64,000 nucleotides of DNA from Sporodiniella umbellata (taxonomy: Eukaryota > Mucoromycota > Mucoromycetes > Mucorales > Rhizopodaceae), in NCBI GenBank assembly GCA_025677835.1, contig JAIXMR010000119.1:1-64000 (forward strand), given 5' to 3'. The notes beneath the pieces were generated by a model. It did no database searches and had not been told where the DNA came from. It saw nothing but the letters and a program-made list of their open reading frames with translations. Made by a program: the position numbers and the translations under genes. This document shows, one piece after another, positions 12,275 through 23,477 of this stretch. The stretch's first letter is position 1. Each line of letters starts with the position of its first letter.

Positions 12275-13979
12275 CTAATAGTCGCTAACACGCTTATTTG
12301 CTTTTATAGATTCGGGCATTCTCATTTGGTAATCTACCCAAAGTTTTAGATTTTCAAAGTTTTATAAATCCATATGCACATATATATATATGTCTGTGTA
12401 TTTACCTCCATTTTGTGTGATGTATCTCACCCAGGGCAATGCTTGGTATCCGCTCTTTTCGACAATTTTCAAGTATCTAACTTGGATTCCTGAAACCGTG
12501 AAATAAGGAATTTCGTATTTGATGTTGATGGGCGGTTTCTTTTCTGTATCGTCAGCAGCCTGGACAGAGGGGAGACCAAAATGAGCACGCATAATAAATT
12601 CTTTTCCACCTTGAAATTGCTTAATTTTCCATACTAAACACGACTTTTCGGGCTTATAGGATACAGATCCGCTGCTTGCCTATGTTTTTTTTTTCAAAAA
12701 GAAAAAAGAAGATAAGATCCACTGCCGTTATGTAAATGTTACCTTAAACTTAGGTGTATCTGCATCATCAGGTACAGGTACTTCAATCTGGACATTATTT
12801 GCTGTACTTTTGCGTTTAAATTGCGCTCGAGCCTTGACAAGATATTCAACACGTGATCCAGAATAGGTTTCTACAACGGCTTCCACCCAGACAAGAGGTT
12901 TGACAGTAGTTTGCAAGCGATAACTCATCAATTCAAAATCGCCATCAGGTGGAATAAAGCTAATTGTACGATCGTTCTCAAAACGCGACAGGCGTACACA
13001 TTGGTGAAATTTTACATCTTCCATCTCAATGGCCTTTGCAGCTGAGCTTCCTCTTCCCGTGGCCTCGAACATCACTTTGTCATTTAAACCTAGACGAAGT
13101 TCTGGCATACCTGAAAGATAGCATCTCATTTTAACTGATCCAAGAACTTCGCTTCGTAGTACGTTACCATTGGCATTGACCTAAGACCAACTCAATTTAA
13201 GATCTACACTTTTTTGCAAACAATCAATATACTTACCAATAAGTTCACACTTTCAATCACGTCCAAAAAAACTTCATTCTTTTTGTATTTGATTCCTTCC
13301 GATCTCCAAGATACAGCGTTTGTTACAGCCATAGGTGGACGTACTTGAACTTCAAGCTTGTGAGCATCTTGTGTAATATACCTACACTATTGTAAATTTC
13401 CTTTTATCGAAAAATGATTTTTACTCTTGTAAAATTTTGGTTTCAGTTGTTTGTGGATATCCAAAGTCCATCATCTCGTCTAAAAGTTCATATACGATAA
13501 CAAAGTTGTCTCGAATAGATTCTTCCTCTAGTTCTTTGAAATACTCGGTAAACACCTCTGTCAGTTTGTGTAGATAGAGCATGATAGAAGCAGCGTTTGT
13601 ATTTTTCCTTGTTAGGGCAAGTACTATAGTAAAATTTAAATAACTACAGCTAAAACAATATAAAGCATCTTTAAAAGGACAAACTTACAGTAAAGATTGC
13701 TATGTTTCAAGTACAAGTAATTAATGCCCTCATGGGTAAAACAAGGTAAAGGAATCTGTTCATCTTCAGCTTCCGAGACCTACCAACATTAGTAATTACA
13801 GCTTGATGACAGTAGGCGTTACCAAAGGCATAAACTTTTCTACAGCGCTCATAGGAATGTCACCTCGGTAATTACGAGAAATCAGGACTTTTCCCTTCAG
13901 ATCCAGAACAAAAACTGATGTAGAGTGTTTAGAAAATTGGTTTACTATAGGTTATTGTTCATTTACTTGCAGAGGCCAT
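12275..13979 (-). CDS. apm1: AP-1 complex subunit mu (medium chain)
   Basis: Medium subunit of the AP-1 clathrin adaptor, which sorts cargo at the trans-Golgi and endosomes and binds YxxPhi signals. Eight exons: 13979-13967, 13914-13823, 13779-13689, 13623-13425, 13381-13237, 13180-12743, 12679-12406 and 12333-12275, giving 436 residues in one frame. The first exon is only 13 nt and codes the conserved MASA-I start. The longin-like N-terminus reads FVLDLKGKVLISRNYRGDIP. The C-terminal mu homology domain carries WRSEGIKYKKNEVFLDVIES, ECxL-like MRCYLSGMPEL, FIPPDGDFELMSYRL and PWVRYITQNGDYQMR. The wording is closer to mu1 than mu2 or mu3. The gamma subunit gene lies about 30 kb away in this window. 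Confidence 0.96.
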
Positions 13980-14868
13980 TTTATAGTTGACGTTAAAAAA
14001 AAAGAGCCCAGAATATGTAAAAGTATATAAAAATTAAAATAAAAAAGATGTGTTGCGCAGATTAAATGTCAATGGTTTGGGTGTTTTTCATGCTAAACCA
14101 GGTTTTTCTTTTGTTGACTTCAGATAGTATCAGTCTCAAAGAATAGACTGTCCCTTAAACTCTAAATTACACTACAAATTTCTGTTCAGCTGCCCGTTTA
14201 CTTCTTGCGGTTCCCCTTTTTTTTCAAAATTCTTTTGAAAAAAACACTCAGTGTACTTAATAGTTTTTTTATGGTTTTCTGTTTTCTATTTTCTTTCTCT
14301 CAAGAAAAACATTATACAACGCCTCTAAAGAGAGCCGAATAAGAGATCACTTGCTCAAAATCTCCCCTCCTTCTTTTTTTCTTTTTAGTATTTTTCATTG
14401 ACGTCTTTCTCAAAAAGTAACCCTATTGTGAAAATTGCCACTAGATTATTAAAGCTACTTCCAAAAAGTCCGCCCTGCATATTGAAACAAACTTCTTAGT
14501 ATCTACCTTAATATCAACTTTAGTGTTGGCATTAGGATATAGAAACGAGGTCTTTTATTTAGATTGTTTTGAACCATTGAAGCTAGACAAAAACCAGCAA
14601 AGTCAAAGAAGAAAAGTAAACAGTACAAGTACAGACAAAAGAAAGCCCTCAAAGATAAACTTATATGCTTTTCTTGGTTCAGAATCTTGTATAATAGTTA
14701 ATTTTTTCTCCTGAAAATAGGTACTAGTACTAAAAAGATCGTTCCTATGGTTTATTTGTTCATTGATGAACACCATTAAATTTTATTATATAAAAAAGAA
14801 AGAGAAAAATACAAGCTTCATATTATTATATAAAACAAGTATAATGAGGGTAGAAATGAGAGCAAATT
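13980..14868. other. Intergenic / promoter of apm1
   Basis: Spacer between two minus-strand genes. It holds the apm1 promoter and the downstream end of the Ctf4 gene. A 63-codon plus-strand open frame near 14523 has no family resemblance and lacks context. Nothing else is seen. Confidence 0.5.
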
Positions 14869-17800
14869 TTATGTCTGTGAGAATTGGAATGGCTTAGGTT
14901 TTTTCTTTCGTTGTGAGCTGTCTTCTAACGAGCCCATAGACACATCGTCATCATCGTCCACCGTGAGCCTTTTGCGAGTATCTATTTCGCTTTTTTCTAA
15001 TAATGAAAGACCGTTTTCTAAAGTAGGAATGTTCGACTCGAATAAACTATTTAAAAATAAGAATACTGTCAATATGATTCGCTAGTATCTACCTAGGTTG
15101 GCTTGCATATGATTCATTTAAAGATACAGGGTTTACTCGTTCATGAAACCTAAATTTGGTCTGAAACAGTCAGTACAAACCTAGCTTTTTAACAACTACC
15201 TCTTTGATCCTCATCAAGTTAGTAGCTAGATTAGAAAGGTGGTGGTATGTGGCTACTCTAATGGCCTTGTCGACTGATTCAGAAAGTCTGAGTGAATGTG
15301 TAAGATCCAGGGCTCTAGAGGGTCTTTCAGCTTTACATGCCAAATTGATCAATCGCAAGATATCTTTATCTAACTCAATATCTGCAGCATCAAAAGAATC
15401 TTGATACTCTTCTAGTTTTTGTGTTGCCTCAGCTTCATCGCGTTCATGTAAGTTGCGATATAGTGAAGAAAGATAGGCTTGCTCGATTTGGCCTGTTTCA
15501 GAGGTAGGCTCTATTAGGGGTAGTTCTAAAGGCGCCTCGCTTACTGCAGGGCGAGGGAAAAATGGATACTTATTTTCGCCTCTAAGGACGACACACATTA
15601 AACGATCCCTTAAAACCCCTACAGGCCAGTACTTTTCAGATCTCTCAATTGACTTTGCATATACTTTTCCATCGAAAATAGGTACCCAGGTACCTTGATT
15701 TGGTCGACGTTGACGATGCAATACGCGTAGAATACTTTGGGAGTCATACGTAGCTATTTGAGTCGTCTCGGAAAAACCAGCCCAAGTTAACCAGCTACCG
15801 CCTGTTAACTGTATTTTATCTTTTTGTAAAACATCGTTTGTTTCGCTGTTGATTAGCAAATACTCCAAATTTTGTTCGCCTGTGAATCCCGGCCCAGTGG
15901 CAAATACCAAAAATGCCAGGTCGTTCATAGCAGCTAAAGTAACAATATTCCCTAAGGAAAAAATATGACGTTGAACCCCTGATAACGACAGAACTCGAAT
16001 AAATCCAGCAGATGTGGCAGCGATTACTGATACATTGTTAATTGCTACTGCGATTACATCTTCCCCTGATGGTAAATTAAAAGTCCAATCTTTGTCTCCG
16101 CCAGCACGCAGAGTTAGAGGGCGATAGTGTAATACGGACGCTGTAAATTCCTCTTCCTCTTCTTCTTCTGTTTCTTCCTGTCCATCGTCTGTAATTCTCG
16201 TTTTTTTTTGTTTTGGCGGAGCTTCTTTACTTTCAACAGCAAATACGGCGCCCGATTCAGATAATGCTGCCATAGTAAAATTGGAGTAGTCTGTGAAATG
16301 GAAATTACGATGCATGGTTTGATCATGAAGTTCAGCATTGATTACTGAATGGTCGTCTTGATATATAGTGTAGATAGCACCAACCAGGTTGAAACAAAGA
16401 TATCGGCGTTCACCCTCTTTGGGCTCTATTCGATTTTCTTTGTTATAGGGCGTTTCTCCTGGCTGAAATGTGCTAGGCGAATTGAACACAACAGACTGCG
16501 GAGCAGAAGTGCGTGAAGCGTTCATGTTCATTCTTTGCTGATGTAAGTTCTGTAGTCTCTCTTGTTCTTTCATTGACTCGGTATAGCCCGCCCCATCATC
16601 GTCTATGACAAAATCGTCTTCTGCATCTATCATATCCACATCGTCACCTTCACTTTGAAGATCTTCTCCATCTTCGTCCGAAGCTATAGTGTCTAAAAAG
16701 CGGCTGTTTGAGAGAGGCTCCAATGATTTCTGCTCTAAAGAGTAAGGATCTTGAGATTGGGCTTCTAGTAGTTCTTTCTGAATATTTTGTCGTATTCTAG
16801 ACGGATGTGGTAGGTTACTGTTTGATTCCGGAATTACTTTGTCCCAGTAAAAAACTTCACCGGTTTCATTAGCCTATCAATTAAAATTAGCTTTTTCTTT
16901 GATCTTTCTCCCCCCTTTTTTAAAGTCTACTTACGAAAACAAGTTGATTTTCTACAGGACTCCAAGCGATTTCTGTAATGAGGGTCACAACAATTGCCTT
17001 TCTCACAATCTTTTTGTTCTGAACGTCCCAAATAATTAAGAGCTTATCTTCAGATGTTGTTGCCATGTAGTAGCCGTTGGGCGACCAACTAAACGTGCTG
17101 ATAATCTTTCAATTTTTATATTACTCTTTCCGTTACACTTTAAAAGTTATGGAAGGATGTTACCTCTGTATGGCCGTTGTTTAAAACAGAATGGGGGGTC
17201 CACATGCCGTTGGTATACATTCGAATGTCGTTGTTTTTTCCAGGGAATGCGAAGCACGATCTATCAGGACTCCAAGATACTTTAGCAGTAAAGGAATGAT
17301 CAGCCTTGCTTGCAGACATAATGTTCTTCAAAACTTTTACACATCGAGGCGCAGGCTCACTGGCTCCTACGCTCCAAATACGTACATCTCCATCGCAAGA
17401 AGAGGATATTATGTATTCTCCAGATGGGTCATACTCTACACATTTAAGGCTTGTTGTGTGCCCTTTAAGGCTAACAATTTTGGAGTTGTCCGAAACTAAA
17501 ACAACACGTATATCGTTATCACTAACGAAAAAAAGTTTGAATCAGCATAGACTTGTAAAGCTAAGACATTGATACGTACTCTCCTGCTATTGCTAGTTTT
17601 AGACCTTCAGGATTGAACGCTACACTACGGACTGCAACTGAGCTTCGAATCAGGATTCTCTCAAATTCGTTGTTTTTATAAGTAATAACTAGGCCATCGG
17701 TGCCAGCTGTAACAAATCGTGCACCCTAAAAAAAAAGGTGAAAAAAATGAGTGATTTGATTCAGATCGATCTCCAATTCGTGCTTTTTTTTTTTTTGTTT

Positions 17801-18059
17801 ACGTTGACAGCAAGACAGCTGATTTCTTCCATGTGTCTTAATACTGTTGCTTCAGCTGCTTTGCGACTATCTGGAGTAGTTTTGAACACACTCACTTGAG
17901 AATCGGCACTGCCCACTATAATTTCACTGTTTTCAATATTAGTCACCTTAGTTCAAAAAGCATTGTTTTTCATTACTTTCCGTCAGGCTTGTAAAAAATA
18001 GTGGTCTTCCCAGGTTTAACAATCGGACCTGCACCAAAATCAACAAACTCGGTTTCCAT
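14869..18059 (-). CDS. mcl1: DNA polymerase alpha-binding replisome adaptor (Ctf4/Mcl1/WDHD1)
   Basis: Trimeric hub that links CMG helicase to polymerase alpha and supports cohesion. Exons 18059-17977, 17926-17803, 17725-17580, 17521-17164, 17105-16935, 16873-15200, 15160-15093 and 15046-14869 give 933 residues. The N-terminal WD40 propeller covers about residues 1-320 (EFVDFGAGPIVKPGKTT, IVGSADSQVSVFK, WSVGASEP, ATTSEDKLLIIWD). An acidic linker follows, then the Ctf4/SepB propeller (RRYLCFNLVGAIYTIYQD, KYWPVGVLRDRLMCVVLRG, YPFFPRP) and a helical end. The first intron is 50 nt, with the branch site GACTAAT near its 3' end; a nearer AG would leave a stop. The last-but-one intron is only 39 nt. 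There is no C-terminal HMG box, as usual in fungi. Confidence 0.95.
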
Positions 18060-18341
18060 AAAAATAGTGAAAAAGAAAGAAAAAGGCCGTGTTTACAGTC
18101 ACAAAAAAAAAAAAAAGATCAGGAGCGACTAAGGTGCAGAGCAAGGCAAAAATTCGCTATCGGTTATCTATACAGCTCTAATTATACGCTCTTTGACTCA
18201 GTTTGTATTGAAATATGTTTCTCACCAACTCATTTGTGTGCTTGAGTGACAGAGGCTGGATTTTTTTTTTGAACTTCAATAAGCTTGTCAAATTTATGAC
18301 AGTTAAAATAATACGGTTGGCACCTATTTAAAAATATATCT
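18060..18341. promoter_or_regulatory. Short spacer with mcl1 promoter and irc3 3' end
   Basis: Only 282 bases separate the stop of the helicase gene from the start of the Ctf4 gene on the same strand, so the promoter must lie here. An A-run at 18102-18115 lies close to the start. No TATA element stands out. Confidence 0.4.
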
Positions 18342-20622
18342 TTATTGTTTGGAAACATGGAAACTGATTTCATCGTTGCCAACGCGTTTCAGATAAGGAA
18401 ACATCCTGTTTTCTTCACTTTTTTTGCGTTCTTTCTCTTTTGCCTTGATGCGCGAAGTCCAGTAACCCCAATCCCCAAATTTAACTCTGGTCAATATGTC
18501 TTTCGCATCGCCTCTATTCATATTAGAGGCGTCGATTCCGTGTTTAGTGATTGCTTTCCTTTGAGCTTCACTCATAGGTTTTTTTCTATAGGGCGAATCT
18601 CTCAAGAGGCCATGCAATCGGCCTCCATTGCCAAACTTCTTTGTAACCCATGTATCTGCTGCGCGTATTGCATCAACCAGCTCATCTGAAACAAGTGGTA
18701 TAGGGTACGTTTTGGCATATATTCCCCGCACTTCAACTTTAAAGTTTCCCTTCCAGCTACCTACCAGAATAAGAACGGGCTACATCAATACTAAGTCTAT
18801 ACCTTCTGATTTTTCAAGAATCAAATACCCCTGGTGAAGAACATAAAGTACGTATTTGTTTTGACCTATGTTCACCCAATCGTTCTTTGTAGCATGTTTA
18901 ATATCGACGCTTACGCTTAAATCTGATAGAAGTTCATTTAACGAGTCGTATTCTGTGACCTCAAGGTTAACTTTTGATCTATCTTGGCCTGGTGGAATAA
19001 AACTTAGTGTTTTCGAAGAGCAGTTTTTTTTTACTTCTTTTTTGCAAATACGATAACAATACCTAACGGGGTTTTTTCAGTGTTCTTTTCTTCCTCTTCA
19101 AGTCTTGCTTTTTTTTCCAGATCAAGTATATTTTCATCTAAAGTCAAAGATTATGAGCTGAGGTGTGTTTTTTACTTCTAAAATACCTTCTAATGTATCT
19201 TCTGCTTTCAACCCTAAAAGTGTAGGTATAGTCACTAATGAACCTTTTCCACCTTTATGAAAATTGTCTACAAAATCCACAATCAAGCAATCATCTTTTC
19301 CCTCATGAAGCCTCAAGCCTCTTCCAAACATTTGCTGAAACAATGTAGCCGATTTAGTGGGTCTAGCCATAAGGATACAGTCAACTGAGGGTATGTCTGT
19401 TCCTTCAGTCAATATCGCTAAAAAAAAGTCAAGATAACATTCTCTACTAGGAAACGAGAAACTAACCACAGTTAATCAGCACAGGTATTTCTCCGTTTTT
19501 GAATCTTTCTATAATTTGATGTCGCGTCATATCAGGGGTCTTACTAGTAACAAACTCTGCTTCGATTCCTTGTTCCCTAAACATATTACATAGATCCACA
19601 GTATGCTGAATATCTACGGCAAATACCAATGTGCATTTTCTGCCTTCGTCTTGAGCATACTTTTTCCAACTTAGTAAAACTATCTCGTTACGAGTAGGCG
19701 TATTAACAGCGTTTGACAGCTGACTGATAGAAAAATCTGAGCCTTGTATGCGTACACTTGATATATCGGTTTTAGTTTTCACAGTTGTAACTCTCATAGG
19801 GCTCAAATGACGCTGCTCTATTAAATCTAAAAAGTCCATATGAAATGTGATTTTGTCAAATACATCAGAAAGACTCAAGCCGTCATGTCTTCTCACAGTA
19901 GCTGAGCACCCCCAAATAAGTACTGGGTGGTCTTTAAAATGCTCAATGATATTTAAGTAAGAATCGGCCACAGCATGGTGTGCTTCATCAATCAAGACAG
20001 CTTTAAATTGACTAGGATCTATGTTATCTAACCTCTTAGACGTGGCTCTCCCGAGGGTAGGTACAGAGGCTACAATGACATCTGCTCTGTCATATTGTGC
20101 CATGCGTTTGCCTTGATCTATCTCAACTATCTAGAATACATATGAATTAGTCTGCTTATCTGGTGGAGTATACATGCTAAATTGGAGTTGAATCTTTTGA
20201 TTTGATTGGAGGCCTGGTTAAGTAACTCTTGTCGGTGTGCTAACAGCAGCACTTTTTTTGCTTCTGGTGTAGGGCTTGGGATACGCGGAATAAAATTGGA
20301 CATAATTACCTTTCAAATTTGTTTGTACTTTATTTCCTCAATACGTTCTACAATAAGAGACTTACTGTTTTTCCACTTCCTTTTTTTCAAAAATTGCTCT
20401 GTCTTTATTTTATTTTCTTTTCAGACTTTTCTTTTCTTTTAAAAAAAACCTACCCACCGGTAGTGACACCACTTGTCTAGTGCAACCCTGCTTCAATTCC
20501 TTTAAAGAGATCTCAATACAGTCCTCTTGATATTTTCTAAGAGACGGAGCCTGCATTGCAATGGAATAGTAGAGTTTTCCAACGCTCTTTTTTCTAATGA
20601 ACACATGAGACCTAAGGAACAT
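18342..20622 (-). CDS. irc3: Irc3-like DEAD/DEAH-box helicase, mitochondrial
   Basis: Superfamily 2 ATP-dependent DNA helicase. Yeast Irc3 maintains mitochondrial DNA. Exons 20622-20454, 20379-20366, 20309-20174, 20126-19467, 19417-19187, 19137-19063, 18988-18803 and 18760-18342 give about 629 residues. A basic presequence (RSHVFIRKKSVGKLYYS) suits mitochondria. Helicase motifs in order: LRKYQED (Q motif), GSGKT (Walker A), LLLAHRQELL (Ia), DEAH (II), GCSAT (III), ILTEGTDIPSVD (V) and QMFGRGLR (VI). Walker A is encoded almost wholly by a 14-nt second exon. The acceptor before the seventh exon (18988) is the least certain; it was chosen for phase. The C-terminal region (DWGYWTSRIKAKEKERKK) is family-specific. 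Nuclear SSL2-like roles are unlikely given the length and presequence. Confidence 0.93.
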
Positions 20623-21259
20623 TTCAAAATGTGAAAAGAAAAAAAAGATTTTTTTGAGTTCTTGTAAAAATTTTAATACGTTATACTAGGTTTAAAAATT
20701 GATATAATTAAGATGTTTTGTCAATCTTGAACCCGATAAAAAACAAGAAAGAACACGTTAAAGAAACAGCATTAAATTATACATCGCTTACTGCTAACAT
20801 AGTTTATATACCTTTAGCGTTCGATTTATAGAGTGTTTTTAGTATGAGTTGGTTGAAGTTACAGTCTACAGTCGGTGATTTTTATCAGGGTGCCCTTATC
20901 TACAGGTTGTGTTAAAATACACTACTACAAACCACTTTGATGGCCATTTTTTCGATCTTAAACCGCTAATGCTACCACAGTTGTAGAATATATGCTTTAT
21001 TACTTTATCTTATAAAACGGCATAGTTAGTATATAGTTCAAGGTATTTCTTTAAAAAGAAAAAATGTGTAACCCAAGTGTTTTTATCACTTCTTTTCAGT
21101 ATTGCTTATTTTGAGTATAATGACCAATAAGTTCAGGCCAAGTAGGCTAAATCAAATATCTTAAGATTTGTATATACACATATAAACTCAAAAGATATAT
21201 CAGCAAAGGATGGCACCGTGTTTTGTTGAAGTTTCGTTTTTATTCAAATGTTACACTGT
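20623..21259. other. Intergenic, irc3 promoter
   Basis: About 640 bases, AT-rich. It contains the 3' flank of the cytochrome b561 gene and the irc3 promoter. Nothing coding recognised. Confidence 0.5.
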
Positions 21260-22000
21260 TTAAAGTCGAATTCCCCATTTACTGGTTCTAGTTCTACTGA
21301 TGAGGCCTACCGAGACAAGTAAAAGCGATACCCAATGAAGATAGACTAAATGAGGACTATACATATTGTTATAAATATAATCTGCTCTTATTCCGAGCTG
21401 CGCAGTAAACCATACAAGCAACAACAGTATATATCCAAAAACTCTGTGGTATTTCCACAAAGATTTGGCTTTGTTTGTGGATTTGTAAAAAGTGTTGGGC
21501 ATTAAACCAATGGTAATACCGAAAAAAACTTGTATCAATAGATATATAAACACAAACAAACCAAGTTTTCCATGCAAACTAAGCAGATTTTGCTACTTGT
21601 TAGAGCTTTTTTTTTTTGATTAGCATAAAACTGTAAGTGCTTACGATTCAAAATGAGCTTTTTTGGAAATAATTTTGTTATAGAATATAAACGAAAAGCC
21701 AATGATGGTAGCCAAATAAGCAGTGGACTGAATCAAAGCATGATATTTCAGGCCTACTCTTTTTTCCTCTGAAGTGCTTGTAGGCTGCAAAAGGGCGACT
21801 CCCTCGGTTACAAGTACAAGGAAAAGCGTCATGAATACTGGATGGAATGTAAAGATAGATAGAGGAAGCCTGACCAATACCGAACCAACCAATAGTACAA
21901 AAAGCGACAATCCTACGGCTATACTTATACTTGAAAGCTTTTCTTTGGCTTTTGAAGGCCTACTTTCCAAAAGGGGGGTTTGCTCGTTGTTGTTAGACAT
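21260..22000 (-). CDS. Cytochrome b561 domain membrane protein
   Basis: Two exons, 22000-21645 and 21578-21260, make 224 residues; the junction restores FESLHGKLGL, the typical start of a b561 helix. About six hydrophobic helices: SIAVGLSLFVLLVGSVL, HPVFMTLFLVLVTEG, YHALIQSTAYLATIIGF, LGLFVFIYLLIQVFFGI, YHRVFGYILLLLVWFTA and VYLHWVSLLLVSVGL. Histidines in the middle helices (FHPVF, KYHALIQ, SLHGKLG, KYHRVFGY) are placed to bind two haems. Members shuttle electrons across membranes, often as ferric reductases or monodehydroascorbate reductases. The acidic N-terminus lacks a signal peptide. No DOMON domain is fused. The acceptor and donor substrates are unknown. Confidence 0.88.
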
Positions 22001-22207
22001 AATGTAAGTATTTTAAGTAACAGAGATAGAGCAGAAAGAAAAGATGGGTAGAAATGAGCTCATAGGTGAATTTATCGCGAAAGATTATAATTTGAAGTCA
22101 GTTTTTTCTTTGGATCAACAAAAATAAATGCTTCCGATCTTTAAAAGCGACTCAGTACTTCAGTACTTCTCTCTTACTCAACACTTTCTTCGTTTCTTTT
22201 TTCTTTT

Positions 22208-22775
22208 TTATTGCTCTTCTTTATTCGCTTTGACTGCTTTTCTAGCCGACCGGGATTTCTGGGTTGTGCTTTCTTCACTTGGCTCTAAAGGATCTGGAAT
22301 ACTGGCTACAATTCCTTTTAAAAAATCAAACTGCTCTACCGTTTCAATCGTCTTTTTTCTATAGAAAGCATTGAGTTGACGTTTTGCTTTTTTAAAACGA
22401 CTGTATGCTTACAAATGAGCAACAGTTAAGCGCTTGGCGCTGCGGGAGCGAGATTCCTGACACGATTGATCTATAAGTGATTGCATAAACAGTTCTAAAG
22501 CTTTTGCTAAATGTACACGATTTTATAGAGATCATGTATGTAAGTTATTCCATTTGGACTGCCTTTTTTTTTAAAGCGTTTCATTTACAAATCAAGATGG
22601 GTGTTGCCTGGGCTACTTTTCCAACATCTTCATCTAATTGCATAATCTTTTTGATTCGTGCCTACAATTTATTAAAAAGTCAACAAAATATAAAATGAAT
22701 GAAGTATTGAAGTTTTTTCTTATAAAAATAACGTGTTCTTACCACCGGAAATTTAGTCTTGTATTTTTTTTTCAT
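22208..22775 (-). CDS. bur6: NC2-alpha / DRAP1 (Bur6) transcription corepressor
   Basis: Histone-fold subunit of Negative Cofactor 2, which binds TBP on promoters with NC2-beta (Dr1) and blocks TFIIA/TFIIB. Four small exons, 22775-22743, 22661-22589, 22506-22413 and 22358-22208, give 116 residues. The spliced protein starts MKKKYKTKFPVARIKKIMQ. It continues with DEDVGKVAQATPILISKALE, SRSRSAKRLTVAHLKKTI and EQFDFLKGIVASIPDP, all characteristic of NC2-alpha rather than of NF-YC or CHRAC15. The tail is basic and short. Each exon is below 160 nt, so a simple open-frame scan misses the gene. Phases agree at all three junctions. Confidence 0.94.
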
Positions 22776-23477
22776 TTTCTATTGTCAAAATATAAAATAG
22801 CAAAAGAAAAAGAAAAAGGATTTAGGAAAATTTTCTAAAAAAAAATAAGGAATAAAAATTGGAATAAGCCTTTTTTACTATCTCAAGTGAGCATATATGA
22901 GCTTAGACAGATCATAAATAGCAATCAAAGATACATTGTCTTTGCTGAATGTTTTGCCACTGGTAAAGTCTTTACGAATTTTTATAATGTCCTCTCGATG
23001 CTTCTCCTATAATTTACAATTTTTTAAAGCAACTATGACTGGTAAAAAAAAAAACTATCAAATCGTACCAAAGCAAAAAAAAAGCAACATCGTACTTGGG
23101 TTACTCAACTAATCGGCCTGTGCTTTAGTTTTTGATAATCTGAAAACCGAGCGCTTTGGGTGAAAACGTACATACTAAGTCGAGCCTATAGTAACAGCAT
23201 ATATAGAGTATGCTCTGGACGGTTTTCGAAAGGAAAAAAAAATGCATTCTATCAAAGTTTTTGAACGCTCTTTATTATAACCGTTTATGCAGCTTTTTGA
23301 AAAGATTCTTGCAGGCAGTTTGTGTAGTTTTTTTTTCTTGAAAAACGACTGATGTCATCGCTAATTCAATTGGCTGTCAATACAATATAGCTTAAGCAAA
23401 GCGCTTCAAGTCGCTTTATTTACTGCGGTTAAGGTAGTTTTATTTTCTTTTGTCTCTTTTTTTTTTGTCACTTTGGC
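22776..23477. promoter_or_regulatory. Upstream region of bur6 and CSB (divergent)
   Basis: Divergent interval between bur6 (-) and the CSB gene (+), about 700 bases. It also contains an unassigned coding-like exon on the minus strand (listed separately). AT-rich with T and A runs. Confidence 0.45.
22878..23006 (-). CDS. Unassigned terminal exon of a small protein
   Basis: Not recognised. A 43-codon frame ends in a stop and begins directly after a good acceptor (ATTATAG at 23007-23013). Its translation is rich in charged and aliphatic residues (REDIIKIRKDFTSGKTF, then SLIAIYDLSKLIYAHLR) and looks like an amphipathic helical protein end, unlike the low-complexity noise around it. The upstream exon or exons, including the start, could not be fixed. 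Candidate first-exon ATGs lie at 23172 and 23356 on the minus strand but none gives a convincing in-phase donor. It may be a separate small gene between bur6 and CSB, or chance. Confidence 0.4.
   Translation of the reverse strand, partial: EKHREDIIKIRKDFTSGKTFSKDNVSLIAIYDLSKLIYAHLR

Noticed and set aside
14523..14714. 63-codon open frame upstream of apm1
   Set aside because: No start context, no similarity and no neighbouring exon in phase.
17927..17976. A 30-nt intron at the start of the Ctf4 gene
   Set aside because: Using the nearer AG gives an immediate stop and an implausibly short intron. The AG 20 bases further on, after a GACTAAT branch site, gives a 50-nt intron and a good frame.
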